A stretch of 64,000 nucleotides of DNA, from positions 124,001 through 188,000 of the forward strand of contig NZ_JAAHBP010000011.1 of the NCBI RefSeq assembly GCF_023184515.1, read 5' to 3'. Numbering within the stretch: the first letter of the stretch is position 1; every line of letters starts with the position of its first letter. Below are positions 53,160 through 61,588 of this stretch, piece after piece. Both the position numbers and the translations under genes were made by a program. This DNA comes from Streptomyces sp. D2-8. Lineage in GTDB: Bacteria > Actinomycetota > Actinomycetes > Streptomycetales > Streptomycetaceae. The notes under the pieces are model-generated. The model worked only from the letters and a program-made list of their open reading frames with translations, was not told where the DNA came from and did no database searches.

Positions 53160-55439
53160 TCAGTCGCGGCGGATCAGTTCCGGGTCGATGCGCCGACCCA
53201 CGAGAGGGAGCGTGCCGACGGCGGACACGCCCGCCACGCCCACTGCCGCGAGCGCGAGCACCGGGACACCGGCGAAGTCCCAGTAGATCTCGCTGCCGCC
53301 AGTGATGAGATAGCAGGATTCGGCGAGCTTGCCCGTCACGAGTGCCAGCGCGAGCCCCACACTCAGGGGGAGCACGACCTGTACGCACTGCACGGCTCTC
53401 ATCGTCCGCGCCCGTGCTCCGATCAGCGTGATGGCGGTGACCTGCGCGCGCCGCTCCACCGCTCGGTCGGTCACCGAGACGACGAAGGCCGCGGTCCCGA
53501 TGACCAGCCCCATGATCATGCCGACGGCGAGCAGGGTCTCGAGGACTGCGATCTGCTGAAGGCCCTCGATGTTCACGCCGACGGGTTCGACAGCGGTGGT
53601 CGGGGCGACGGCGGCGATACCGTCGAGGACCCTGCGGACCTCAGCGTGGTCGGAGCTGCTGGTGAGGACGTACCGCGCCCCCTCCGGGCTTGCCGTGGCG
53701 GGCAGCGCCGACGGCGGGATGATCACGTCCGCTCCGTGGACCGCCGAGGGGTCGTACGCGCTGTAGGCGATCACGTCGTGCGGAAGTGTGATGTTCAGGG
53801 TCTTGCCACGATCGCCCTCCGGAATGCGGAAGGGAAGGGTGTCACCGGGACGCGCGCCCTGTCCGGTGCCGGCGTTCGGGTCACTGAGCCGCATCACCTT
53901 GCCGTCCACGCAGCCCTCGGAGTGCCGTACCAGCTTGGAAAACTGGTCGCAGGCGGCTACGACGGCGCTGCCCCAGGGCTGGTCAGCGGAACCATCGGGG
54001 TCGGTCCAGGACTCCATCGTCACCGCGTGCGCGCGTACCCCCGGTACGCCAGCGACTTCGTGCTGCTGCCGTGAGGTGAGCGACGACAGGGGGATGGAGT
54101 AGTCCTGTACGGGAGCGGACGGCCGGGTGACCTGCTCCAGCTGGATGAGGACGCCTTGGGCGAGGGAGGCGGAGAAGACGAGGAGCACGAGGCCGGTGAC
54201 GACCCGCATGGTGCTGCCCGGCTCGACCTCGTTGCGGCGCATCGCCAGATTCAGGGTGAGGGACTGGGTGGTTCGCGCCAGCCGGCGGGCGAGGGCGTAG
54301 GAGATCAGGGGCAGCGTCAGCACCAGCCCCAGGCCGGTCAGCAGGATGCCTGCGGGCATCAGGAACGCGTTCGGGCCGAGGGTGTCGGCGGGGTGGTCGG
54401 TGAAGCCGGTGGCGCAGTAGCCGACGACGATGCCGAGGCCGGACACCAGGAGCAGGCCGCCCCACTTGGTGGGGCGCCTGGGTGCGGCGGTGCGGCGTAC
54501 CTCCAGTGGGTTGGCGGCGGCATCGCGCGCGCTGGCCCGGCCGACGAACCATGCGAGGAGCGGGGCGCCGATCAGACAGACGGCGATGGTCGTCACGGAC
54601 AACGCGCCATCGGCCGGGTACCACCTCAGACTGGGCAGTCCGGTCCGGGTCATCACCTGGTTCAGGACCCAGTACTCGCCCAGGCCGAGAATCGCGCCGA
54701 ACAGTGCCGCGACGACGGTTTCGGCAGCGTTGACCCGCTGGGTGCCTTTGGTGCTCAGGCCCAGCAGGCGCAGGGACGCGAGGCGGCGGTTCCGGCTGGC
54801 GGCGGAGAGCCGGGCACAGACGGAGAGGAAGATGCCGAGGGGGAGCAGGACGAGTGATCCCAGGGCGAAGCGGATGTAGGTCAGGGTCGAGGGTTCGACG
54901 GCAGGGAAGGGGGCGTAACTGTACCCCCAGCTCTTCAGGGCACGGCCTTCGTCGGCGATCTTGTCGCGTGTCGTGCCGATGTAGGCGAACAGCTCGTCCG
55001 GGTGGGCGAGCCCTGTCGCGCCGATCAGACCCTTCTCGTCGCCGGGCAGGAGTCCCGCGACCGCGGGCTGGTCACGGAGCAGGTCGGCCGCGCCGGGGGA
55101 GAGGAACACCTCGCCCGGGTCCGGAAGTTCCTTCAGTCCTGGCGGGAGCTTGTCGGCGTTCTTGGTCCCCTTGGCGATGAACACCCGGGTGAACGCTTTG
55201 GAGCCGTAGGGGTCGGTGCGTTGGAGGACCAGCGTGGAACCCGCGGGCTGCACCGAGGCGGACCGTGGCTGTCGTGCGGCTGCCCGGCCGTCGTGTGCGT
55301 CGAGGATCTGCGGGATGGTGAGGACGAGGGCGAGGCAGCAGACCCCGAGGGAGCCGCCGGCCGCCATGAGGAAGAAACGTATGCGGTTGCCGCGGCCGGC
55401 GCCGAACAGCAGGCGCAGACCGAGCAGGAACTCCCTCAC
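53160..55439 (-). CDS. FtsX-family ABC transporter permease
   Basis: A 759-residue permease with about eight to ten helices and two large extracytoplasmic domains, of the MacB/FtsX type. FtsX core segments: SAASRNRRLASLRLLGLSTKGTQRV and the C-terminal RRAQVTAITLIGARARTMRAVQ repeat. Start GTG 55439 overlaps the ATPase stop (GTGA). The operon order is secreted small protein, ATPase, permease. It probably exports or processes the small secreted protein or a self-made peptide, or extrudes a toxin. Substrate not proven. Confidence 0.85.
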   Translation of the reverse strand: MREFLLGLRLLFGAGRGNRIRFFLMAAGGSLGVCCLALVLTIPQILDAHDGRAAARQPRSASVQPAGSTLVLQRTDPYGSKAFTRVFIAKGTKNADKLPPGLKELPDPGEVFLSPGAADLLRDQPAVAGLLPGDEKGLIGATGLAHPDELFAYIGTTRDKIADEGRALKSWGYSYAPFPAVEPSTLTYIRFALGSLVLLPLGIFLSVCARLSAASRNRRLASLRLLGLSTKGTQRVNAAETVVAALFGAILGLGEYWVLNQVMTRTGLPSLRWYPADGALSVTTIAVCLIGAPLLAWFVGRASARDAAANPLEVRRTAAPRRPTKWGGLLLVSGLGIVVGYCATGFTDHPADTLGPNAFLMPAGILLTGLGLVLTLPLISYALARRLARTTQSLTLNLAMRRNEVEPGSTMRVVTGLVLLVFSASLAQGVLIQLEQVTRPSAPVQDYSIPLSSLTSRQQHEVAGVPGVRAHAVTMESWTDPDGSADQPWGSAVVAACDQFSKLVRHSEGCVDGKVMRLSDPNAGTGQGARPGDTLPFRIPEGDRGKTLNITLPHDVIAYSAYDPSAVHGADVIIPPSALPATASPEGARYVLTSSSDHAEVRRVLDGIAAVAPTTAVEPVGVNIEGLQQIAVLETLLAVGMIMGLVIGTAAFVVSVTDRAVERRAQVTAITLIGARARTMRAVQCVQVVLPLSVGLALALVTGKLAESCYLITGGSEIYWDFAGVPVLALAAVGVAGVSAVGTLPLVGRRIDPELIRRD

Positions 55440-56128
55440 GCCGCCCCCCGCGGGGTGAGGACTCCATCGGACATCGTGTAATGGCTGTCGGCCTGTGCGG
55501 CGACGGCGGGGTCATGGGTGACCAGGATGACCGCGGTGCCCTGCGAGCGCGCCAGGCCGAGGAACTCCTTCAGTACGGTGGATGCGTTGGCACTGTCCAG
55601 CGACCCGGTCGGCTCGTCGGCGAACACGACGGCCGGGCGGTGGACCAGGGCCCGGGCGACAGCGACGCGTTGGCTCTGACCGCCTGACACCTGCGACGGG
55701 CGGCGCTCGCGCAGTTCGCCGAGTCCCAGCCGGGTGAGGACCTCGCCGGCGGCGGCGAGCGCGGGCCGCTTGCGCTGTCCGGCCAAGCGCAGCGGCAGAG
55801 CGGTGTTCTCCTCGATGGTCAACTCGGGGAGCAGTTCGCCGTACTGGAAGACGAACCCGAAGCGTTCACGGCGCAGCGTACTGATCTCGTCGTCGGTGAG
55901 ATCGCCGAGTGGCTGCCCTTCGAACCGCACGTGTCCGCGCGCGGGAGGCAGCACCCCCGCGAGGCAGTACAGCAGCGATGACTTTCCCGAACCGCTCTGT
56001 CCGGTGATGGCCGCGACCTCCCCTCGGGAGATCGAGAGGTGGGCGTCGCTGACAGCCAGTTGCTTGCCGTAGGAAAGGTCAACGCCTTCGGCGGAAAGGA
56101 CTTCTGACGTACTGATGGCTATCCCCAA
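55436..56128 (-). CDS. ABC transporter ATP-binding protein (LolD/MacB type)
   Basis: A 230-residue ATPase. Walker A ITGQSGSGKSSLLYCLAGV, Q-loop FGFVFQYGELLPELT, signature QVSGGQSQRVAVARALV, Walker B AVVFADEPTGSLD. The start is uncertain: the frame stays open back through a terminator (56136-56166), so the true start must lie after it. TTG 56128 is the only conventional codon there, with no clear Shine-Dalgarno. It is coupled to the permease by a GTGA overlap. Confidence 0.88.
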   Translation of the reverse strand: MGIAISTSEVLSAEGVDLSYGKQLAVSDAHLSISRGEVAAITGQSGSGKSSLLYCLAGVLPPARGHVRFEGQPLGDLTDDEISTLRRERFGFVFQYGELLPELTIEENTALPLRLAGQRKRPALAAAGEVLTRLGLGELRERRPSQVSGGQSQRVAVARALVHRPAVVFADEPTGSLDSANASTVLKEFLGLARSQGTAVILVTHDPAVAAQADSHYTMSDGVLTPRGAA

Positions 56129-56135
56129 AGAAGTG

Positions 56136-56166
56136 ACCGGGCCCAGGGGGTCAGCCTGGGCCCGGT
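56136..56166 (-). terminator. Hairpin between the secreted-protein and ATPase genes
   Basis: A perfect 12-bp stem, ACCGGGCCCAGG with CCTGGGCCCGGT, and a 7-base loop. It sits right after the stop of the secreted gene, so it probably attenuates transcription of the transporter genes compared with the secreted protein. Confidence 0.75.
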
Positions 56167-56186
56167 ACTTGGCGGTGTGCTGTTGC

Positions 56187-56597
56187 TTACCTCTGGTAGT
56201 GCTTGGTGGCCGAGCAGTTGTCCGGGTTGAGCGAACCCTTGTCACGGCAGACGCGGATGTACGCGTCGTCGGTGTACCGCTGCGGGGGCGCCCAGTTGGA
56301 GGCCCCCACCGGAACGGTCTTCTTCTGCTTGCCGTTGTAGCGGTTCCAGTCGTAGCCCTCGACCTTCACCTGCACGTACACGTTGTGGCCGTCGCCGTGG
56401 TCGGCGTCCTGAAGCCGGCCCTTCCACTCGAAGGCCCCGTGGTTCTGGCCTGCGGGGTGCCACTTGTACTGACCGTGGTGGAACTTTGCACCACCGGTCG
56501 AGAGTGTCGGAATGTCATGCCACGAGGCGGCGAACGCCGTGCCCGCCCCCATGGCGAAGAGGCCGGCCGCGAGAGCGCCTACAGCCGACTTACGCAC
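56187..56597 (-). CDS. Small secreted protein encoded ahead of an ABC transporter
   Basis: A 136-residue exported protein. The signal peptide is MRKSAVGALAAGLFAMGAGT and is cut near AFAA. The mature part is about 112 residues, aromatic and basic, with GxxxWHPAGQNHGAFEW-like motifs and one likely disulfide in the tail (VCRDKGSLNPDNCSATKHYQ). GTG 56597 follows GGGAGAAATT. No bacteriocin leader or glycine-glycine site is seen. It resembles small secreted Streptomyces proteins of unknown function. The genes after it (ATPase, permease) suggest a linked export or immunity role, which is inference. Confidence 0.8.
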   Translation of the reverse strand: MRKSAVGALAAGLFAMGAGTAFAASWHDIPTLSTGGAKFHHGQYKWHPAGQNHGAFEWKGRLQDADHGDGHNVYVQVKVEGYDWNRYNGKQKKTVPVGASNWAPPQRYTDDAYIRVCRDKGSLNPDNCSATKHYQR

Positions 56598-57202
56598 AAT
56601 TTCTCCCGTTTGTTTTCTGTTGTGTGGCTCTGGTGGTCAAGCCAGAGCAGTGGTGAAAGTTACCATCCAGTAAAGGGTGGGAAAGGGTGGTCTGTTATGC
56701 ATTGCCCGGTTCGCCCGGCCTCTCGGTTGAGGCTCCTTTGCGAAGTGTTTAACTTTTCCATGTGTGTGCATGACTTTTGGGGCTGGGTGTGGTGAGTCGC
56801 CCTGTCCCACCCCGAGGGCCTCCAACCGGTCCGTCAAGTGCCTGTTGGGTCGAGCGCCACGAGGCGGCGGTTCTCTGGGCGTGCGGCTCGACAGAGTGGA
56901 CGCGGTCCTGCCGCGCTCCCCGACGTGCGTCGTCGGCCGAGGGGGGCGAGGAGTGGCGCGCATGGCCAGGACCCTGGAGGAGCCCATTTGGTCGACGGCC
57001 GATGCCGCCGTCGAGGCCAACCCGCACGAGGACTTCTCCTTCACGGCCGAGCCGTCGGCCCGCTCCTGCTCCGGCCGACCCCGTCGTCCCGCCCGCGCGT
57101 AACCGCAGAATCTCGTCGCGCGCACCGCGTGACGGATTCCGCCTCCCGCCGTTCTTACAGGTGTACTTCTAAGAGGTACGTCTCTAAGAACTGGGAGGTG
57201 TC
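56598..57202. other. 605-bp intergenic region
   Basis: It is comparatively AT-rich at 56580-56780 (promoter side of the secreted-protein gene), then normal high G+C. Several short frames exist (for example from 56962, MARTLEEPIWSTAD), but none has support. Just before the ATPase gene at 57203 sit repeats described at 57163-57189. Confidence 0.4.
57163..57189 (+). promoter_or_regulatory. Operator-like repeats before the ATPase gene
   Basis: GTACTTCT A AGAGGTAC (57163-57179) is a near-perfect dyad (seven of eight pairs). TCTAAGA is repeated directly at 57168-57174 and 57183-57189. It lies within 40 bp of the start codon at 57203. Confidence 0.45.
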
Positions 57203-58693
57203 ATGGCCCGCCCCGCAGCACGAAGTCTGCCGAGACCGCCGGACATGTTCGACCGGGAGTGGGAGTGGAGTGAGCTGACCGCCTTCGCGACCGCCGAAGG
57301 CGCGGGCCCTCGGCTCGGCGTCGTGTCGGGCCGTCGTCGGCAAGGCAAGAGCTTCCTGCTCCAGGCGCTGGCGGAGGCCACCGAGGGCTTTTACTACGCG
57401 GCGGTCGAGGCATCCGCCACCGAATCCCTGTACCTGTTGGGCGAGGCGGTCGCGCGCTTCACCGGCGCCGCCGTGCCGCCCAGGCCGGCGAACTGGGACC
57501 AGGCGCTGGAGATGCTCTTCGGGCTCGCGACGGACCGGCCGCTGCCCGTGGTGATCGACGAGTTCCCCTATCTGGTGCGAAACGCCCCCGCCCTCCCGTC
57601 CCAGTTGCAGGCCGCCATCGGGGTGCGCTCCGAGCGCCACCGCAAGGAGCGGCCCCGGATCCTGCTGTGCGGCAGCGCGATGTCCTTCATGGGCGGGCTC
57701 CTCTCCGGGGCTTCCCCGCTCTACGGCCGGGCGGGGCTCGATCTCGTGGTCCACTCCCTCGGCTTCCGTGAGGCCGCCGAGTTCTGGGGTATCCAGGACC
57801 CGCGCCTGGCCGTCCTCGTCCATGCGATCGTCGGCGGCACCCCCGCGTACCGCCGGGAGTTCGTCGACGACGACGTACCGGACGGGCCCGACGACTTCGA
57901 CGCCTGGGTCTGCCGGACCGTACTCAATCCGGCACGCCCGATCCACGGCGAAGCGCCGTACCTGCTGGCCGCCGAGCCGGACCTGCGTAACCGCTCGCTG
58001 TACCACTCGGTTCTGGCCGCGGTGGCGGGCGGCAACCGCACCAGTGGCGGCATCGCGAGTGCGGTGGGCCGCAAGGCCACGGACATCTCACTGCCGCTGT
58101 CCGTCCTGAGGAACTGCGGCCTGCTGACCGCCGAGCCCGATGCCTTCCGCTCCAACCGCACCACGTACCACGTCGCGGAGCCGTTGATCACCTTCCACCA
58201 TGCCGTCGTACGTCCCGAGACGGCTCTGCTCAGTCGTCGCCGAGGAGCGGCCAAGATGTGGGACCACAGCCGGCCCACCTTCCTCAGCAAGGTCGTCGGT
58301 CCGCACTTCGAGCGCCTGTGTCGCGAGTGGGTCGAGTGGCACGCGGATCCCGCGACATTCGGGGGCATGCCGATCCAGGTCGCCGCCGGGACCGTCGCCG
58401 ATCCGGTGGCCCGCACCTCTCTCGAAGCCGATGTCGTGGTGCACGGGGCGATCGGTCAGGACCAGGGCATTCTGCTGTCCGTCGGAGAGGCCAAGTGGCA
58501 CAAGGTCATGAATCTCGGGCACCTGCAACGCCTGCGTCGCATCCTGGAGTTGCTGGAGTCGAGAGGCGTCGACACCAGCCATGCCAGACCCGCCTGCTAC
58601 AGCGGCGCCGGTTTCGACCCGGAGCTGCGGTCGGCCGAGAGCCGGGGTGAGGTGGTCCTCGTCGACCTGCAACGGCTGTACCACGGTTCCTGA
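57203..58693 (+). CDS. ATPase with DUF234 / PD-(D/E)XK-like C-terminal domain
   Basis: A 496-residue protein of the archaeal-ATPase/DUF234 class. The P-loop is GRRRQGKSFLL (Lys49, Ser50) and the Walker B VVIDEFPYLVR. A winged helix (GGIASAVGRKATDISLPLSVLRNCGLL) follows. The C-terminal DUF234 part ends with a nuclease-like signature: Asp410 (SLEADVVV), then Glu429 and Lys431 (VGEAKW). ATG 57203 follows GGGAGG. Such proteins are sporadic and often in defence or accessory islands. Function is not known. Confidence 0.85.
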   Translation: MARPAARSLPRPPDMFDREWEWSELTAFATAEGAGPRLGVVSGRRRQGKSFLLQALAEATEGFYYAAVEASATESLYLLGEAVARFTGAAVPPRPANWDQALEMLFGLATDRPLPVVIDEFPYLVRNAPALPSQLQAAIGVRSERHRKERPRILLCGSAMSFMGGLLSGASPLYGRAGLDLVVHSLGFREAAEFWGIQDPRLAVLVHAIVGGTPAYRREFVDDDVPDGPDDFDAWVCRTVLNPARPIHGEAPYLLAAEPDLRNRSLYHSVLAAVAGGNRTSGGIASAVGRKATDISLPLSVLRNCGLLTAEPDAFRSNRTTYHVAEPLITFHHAVVRPETALLSRRRGAAKMWDHSRPTFLSKVVGPHFERLCREWVEWHADPATFGGMPIQVAAGTVADPVARTSLEADVVVHGAIGQDQGILLSVGEAKWHKVMNLGHLQRLRRILELLESRGVDTSHARPACYSGAGFDPELRSAESRGEVVLVDLQRLYHGS

Positions 58694-58745
58694 ACCCTCG
58701 GCATGGCGCGCTGCCCCGGGAGAGTCGTCCGCGGTGGGCCTGTGG

Positions 58746-58822
58746 CGCCCGGTCCGCGCGTCGCTGCGGGTGCGCGCGGACCGGGGCCGTCTGAGGAGCC
58801 CGGTGGGGGCTCAGTGGGACGC
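58746..58822. repeat. Stem-loop repeat, right copy
   Basis: A perfect 13-bp stem, CCCGGTCCGCGCG (58748-58760) with CGCGCGGACCGGG (58773-58785), and the loop TCGCTGCGGGTG, identical to the loop of the left copy. The repeat runs into the 3' end of the gene at 58811. It may serve as terminator for both converging genes. Confidence 0.85.
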
Positions 58823-59230
58823 GAGGGTGCGCGGCTCCAGGGCCGCCGTGTGCGCGTCCATCCGCTCGGCGGCCAGGATCGCGGCCGCCGTGTCGGCGCG
58901 GGAGGCGGCGACGACCAGCGCGCGGCCCGCCAGGGCGTGCGCCCGCCGGTGCAGGGCGGTGGCGCTCGGCTCGCGCCGGCCGCTCATCGGCGCGCGCACG
59001 GGGGTACGTCCGCCGCGCAGCCTGCTCACCTGCTCCGCGAGCCGCTCCGCCGCCGTGTCCAGGTCGGCCGAGCCCTGCGTCGCACGCAGCTCGTCCGTGA
59101 CGGCGAGCAGGGCGCCGAGATGGCCCGCGAGCTGGATGTCCAGCTCTTCCTCACGGGAACGGTGGGGGAAGTCGGGATCGGGGCCGTCCACCGTGCTGTG
59201 GACCGACTTGGCGCGGATCGGTTCGTACAT
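58811..59230 (-). CDS. Hypothetical protein near the aminotransferase
   Basis: A 139-residue alpha-helical protein starting MYEPIRAKSVHSTVDG, with a heptad-like middle (ELDIQLAGHLGALLAVTDELRA) and an Ala/Arg-rich C-terminus. ATG 59230 is after GGAGG. No known domain. It sits on the same strand as the aminotransferase but is separated from it by that gene's terminator. Confidence 0.68.
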   Translation of the reverse strand: MYEPIRAKSVHSTVDGPDPDFPHRSREEELDIQLAGHLGALLAVTDELRATQGSADLDTAAERLAEQVSRLRGGRTPVRAPMSGRREPSATALHRRAHALAGRALVVAASRADTAAAILAAERMDAHTAALEPRTLASH

Positions 59231-59269
59231 GGGAAGGCCTCCTGAATTCTTACAGGAAACCATCCTAGC

Positions 59270-59284
59270 TTAGATTTCGTCTAA
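59270..59284 (-). promoter_or_regulatory. Palindrome in the promoter of the hypothetical gene
   Basis: TTAGATTTCGTCTAA is a 5-bp dyad with a 5-bp spacer, about 40 bp upstream of the start at 59230. A TAGGAT-type -10 on the minus strand lies between. AT-rich for this genome. Confidence 0.4.
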
Positions 59285-59306
59285 AGTTGAGCTGCTCACA
59301 AAACAG

Positions 59307-59339
59307 GACTGCCCGCACACAAAGCGTGAGCGGGCAGTC
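59307..59339 (-). terminator. Terminator after the aminotransferase
   Basis: A perfect 10-bp stem, GACTGCCCGC with GCGGGCAGTC, and a 13-base loop. Confidence 0.75.
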
Positions 59340-59360
59340 GGGCGAGGTTCGGCGTCGGGG

Positions 59361-60572
59361 TCAGGGCTGGCCGTAGCCGTCCAGGAAGCGGCCGATCCGG
59401 CCCATCGCGTCCCGCAGGTCGGTGACCGAGGGCAGGGTCACCACCCGGAAGTGGTCCGCCTCCGGCCAGTTGAAGCCCGTGCCCTGGACGACCATGATCT
59501 TCTCGCGCCGGAGCAGGTCCAGGACCATGCGGCGGTCGTCCTTGATCTTGAAGACCTTGGGGTCGAGGCGCGGGAAGAGGTACAGCGCGCCCTTCGGCTT
59601 CACGCAGGTCACACCGGGGATCTGGGTCAGCAGCTCGTACGCCGTGTCCCGCTGCTCGCGCAGCCGCCCGCCCGGCAGTACCAGGTCGTTGATCGTCTGC
59701 CGCCCGCTGAGCGCCGCGACGACTCCGTGCTGCCCGGGCATGTTCGCGCACAGGCGCATGTTCGCCAGGATCGTCAGGCCCTCGATGTAGGAGTCGGCGT
59801 GGGCGCGCGGCCCGGAGATCGACATCCAGCCGACCCGGTAGCCGGCCACCCGGTACGCCTTCGACATGCCGTTGAAGGTGAGGGTGAGCAGGTCCGGGGC
59901 GACGGCGGCGGTCGGGGTGTGCGTGGCGCCGTCGTAGAGGATCTTGTCGTAGATCTCGTCGGAGCAGACGAGCAGGTTGTGCCGGCGGGCGATGTCGGTC
60001 AGGCCCTTGATCATCGCCTCGTCGTAGACGGCCCCCGTCGGGTTGTTGGGGTTGATGATCACGAGCGCCTTGGTGCGGTCGGTGACCTTGCGCTCGATGT
60101 CGGCGAGGTCCGGCATCCAGTCGGCCTGCTCGTCGCAGCGGTAGTGCACGGCGGTGCCGCCGGACAGGGAGACGGCGGCGGTCCACAGCGGGTAGTCGGG
60201 CGCGGGCACGAGGACCTCGTCGCCGTCGTCCAGCAGGCCCTGCATCGCCATCACGATCAGCTCGGAGACGCCGTTGCCGATGAAGACGTGCTCGACGTCC
60301 GTCTCGATGCCGAGGGTCTGGTTGTGCATGACGACGGCCCGGCGTGCGGCCAGCAGGCCCTTGGCGTCGCCGTAGCCGTGCGCCGACGACACGTTCCGGA
60401 GGACGTCCTCCAGGATCTCCGGCGGGCACTCGAAGCCGAACGCGGCCGGGTTGCCGGTGTTCAGCTTGAGGATCCGATGGCCGGCGGCTTCCAGCCGCAT
60501 CGCCTCCTCGAGCACCGGACCCCGGATCTCGTAACAGACGTTGGCGAGCTTGGTCGACTGGATCACCTGCAT
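59361..60572 (-). CDS. Class I aminotransferase (AlaA-like)
   Basis: A 403-residue PLP aminotransferase. NTGNPAAFGFECPPEIL at the N-terminus, NPNNPTGAVYDE, DEIYDKILYD and FNGMSKAYRVAGYRVGW with PLP lysine match the AlaA/AlaT glutamate-pyruvate transaminases. ATG 60572 begins MQVIQSTKLANVCYEIRGP, the usual AlaA start. It makes or degrades alanine. It is divergent from the Ser/Thr-rich membrane protein gene. Confidence 0.93.
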   Translation of the reverse strand: MQVIQSTKLANVCYEIRGPVLEEAMRLEAAGHRILKLNTGNPAAFGFECPPEILEDVLRNVSSAHGYGDAKGLLAARRAVVMHNQTLGIETDVEHVFIGNGVSELIVMAMQGLLDDGDEVLVPAPDYPLWTAAVSLSGGTAVHYRCDEQADWMPDLADIERKVTDRTKALVIINPNNPTGAVYDEAMIKGLTDIARRHNLLVCSDEIYDKILYDGATHTPTAAVAPDLLTLTFNGMSKAYRVAGYRVGWMSISGPRAHADSYIEGLTILANMRLCANMPGQHGVVAALSGRQTINDLVLPGGRLREQRDTAYELLTQIPGVTCVKPKGALYLFPRLDPKVFKIKDDRRMVLDLLRREKIMVVQGTGFNWPEADHFRVVTLPSVTDLRDAMGRIGRFLDGYGQP

Positions 60573-60698
60573 GTCTGGGAGCTTACGGCCCGGTAATGGC
60601 TCCCGGGCCGTGTTTTCCGCCACGTGAGACGCGGGGATTTGGGGCGATATCGCCGCGTGCTGTCCCACCAGCACCTTCAGTCCCTAGAATGCGCCGCC

Positions 60699-61427
60699 AT
60701 GTCCAAGTCATTCGAGTACGCCGACGGAGTGACGGGCGGTGGGCCGCAGGAGCCGCCGAACGTGTACCTGCCGCAGGCCCCAGCGCCTCCGGTGTACGAC
60801 GCGTACGCGGATCCGGCGGAGGCCCACGGATGGCAGGACGCGTACGACGCCGCGGACCCGGCGGCCGTCGGGGACGGTGCGCACACGGCCGGCGCGGACG
60901 ACGCGGGCGCCACCCGCCGGCTGCCGGTGGTGCCGGCGCGGGGCCGGTCCGGCGCCGGCCACCGCGCCCGGCGTAAGCCGGCTCCCCGGCGCCGTCGCCG
61001 CGCGACGGTCGCCGCCGGTGCCGTGGGTGCGTCGGTGGTCGCGCTGATCGCCGGATTCTCCCTCTCGGGCGGGCCCTCCGCCGGGACGCGGGACGGCGAA
61101 GGCGGCCGCTCGGGCCGGACGGCGGGAGAGTCGCCGACGGCGACACCGGCGGGCACCGGCCCGGCCGCGACCCCCGGCGCTCCGCTCGCCGGCCGGCCGG
61201 GGGATTCTGACGGGTCGTCCGGCGCCGCGTCCGCGAGCCCGTCCGTCGCGCCGAGCCGGGCCCCGTCCGGGTCCGCCACGGACAGCGCGCCGCCCCAGGT
61301 CGCCCCCACGACCAGTGCTCCGGCGGACTCCGGCGCCACCGCCACCGCCACCGCCACGGCGTCGGCGCCCGGCAGGCCCGACGGGAAGCCCGGACGCGGC
61401 CCGGGAGGCACCAAGGGACCCAAGTGA
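60699..61427 (+). CDS. Single-pass membrane protein with Ser/Thr/Pro-rich exterior
   Basis: A 242-residue protein: a disordered cytosolic N-terminus with proline and acidic residues, a basic cluster (RRKPAPRRRRRATV), one transmembrane helix (AAGAVGASVVALIAGFSL), then about 100 residues of Ser, Thr, Ala, Pro and Gly (TATATATAS, APSGSATDS). No enzymatic domain. The low-complexity exterior may be glycosylated or span the wall. Start ATG 60699. Confidence 0.75.
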   Translation: MSKSFEYADGVTGGGPQEPPNVYLPQAPAPPVYDAYADPAEAHGWQDAYDAADPAAVGDGAHTAGADDAGATRRLPVVPARGRSGAGHRARRKPAPRRRRRATVAAGAVGASVVALIAGFSLSGGPSAGTRDGEGGRSGRTAGESPTATPAGTGPAATPGAPLAGRPGDSDGSSGAASASPSVAPSRAPSGSATDSAPPQVAPTTSAPADSGATATATATASAPGRPDGKPGRGPGGTKGPK

Positions 61428-61588
61428 CCGGCCCGGAAGGGCGGTTGAGTAGGGTCTGAAGGGAATTCAAGGTTCCGGTTGTGGAACAGGTTCTTGTGCC
61501 GCCCCCTCGCGACGATCACAATGCACATGACAACAGTGCAGGCGGCCGGAGGATTTCCGGTCGCCTCCGTCGCAAGAGGGGACCCCCC

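Noticed and set aside
56187..56597. Lactococcin 972-type bacteriocin for the small secreted protein
   Set aside because: The gene order with ATPase and large permease is reminiscent, but the protein is longer and lacks the glycine/tyrosine pattern of that family.
56777..57172. Plus-strand frames upstream of the DUF234 ATPase gene
   Set aside because: Several overlapping frames of similar length without bias; none has a convincing start or motif.
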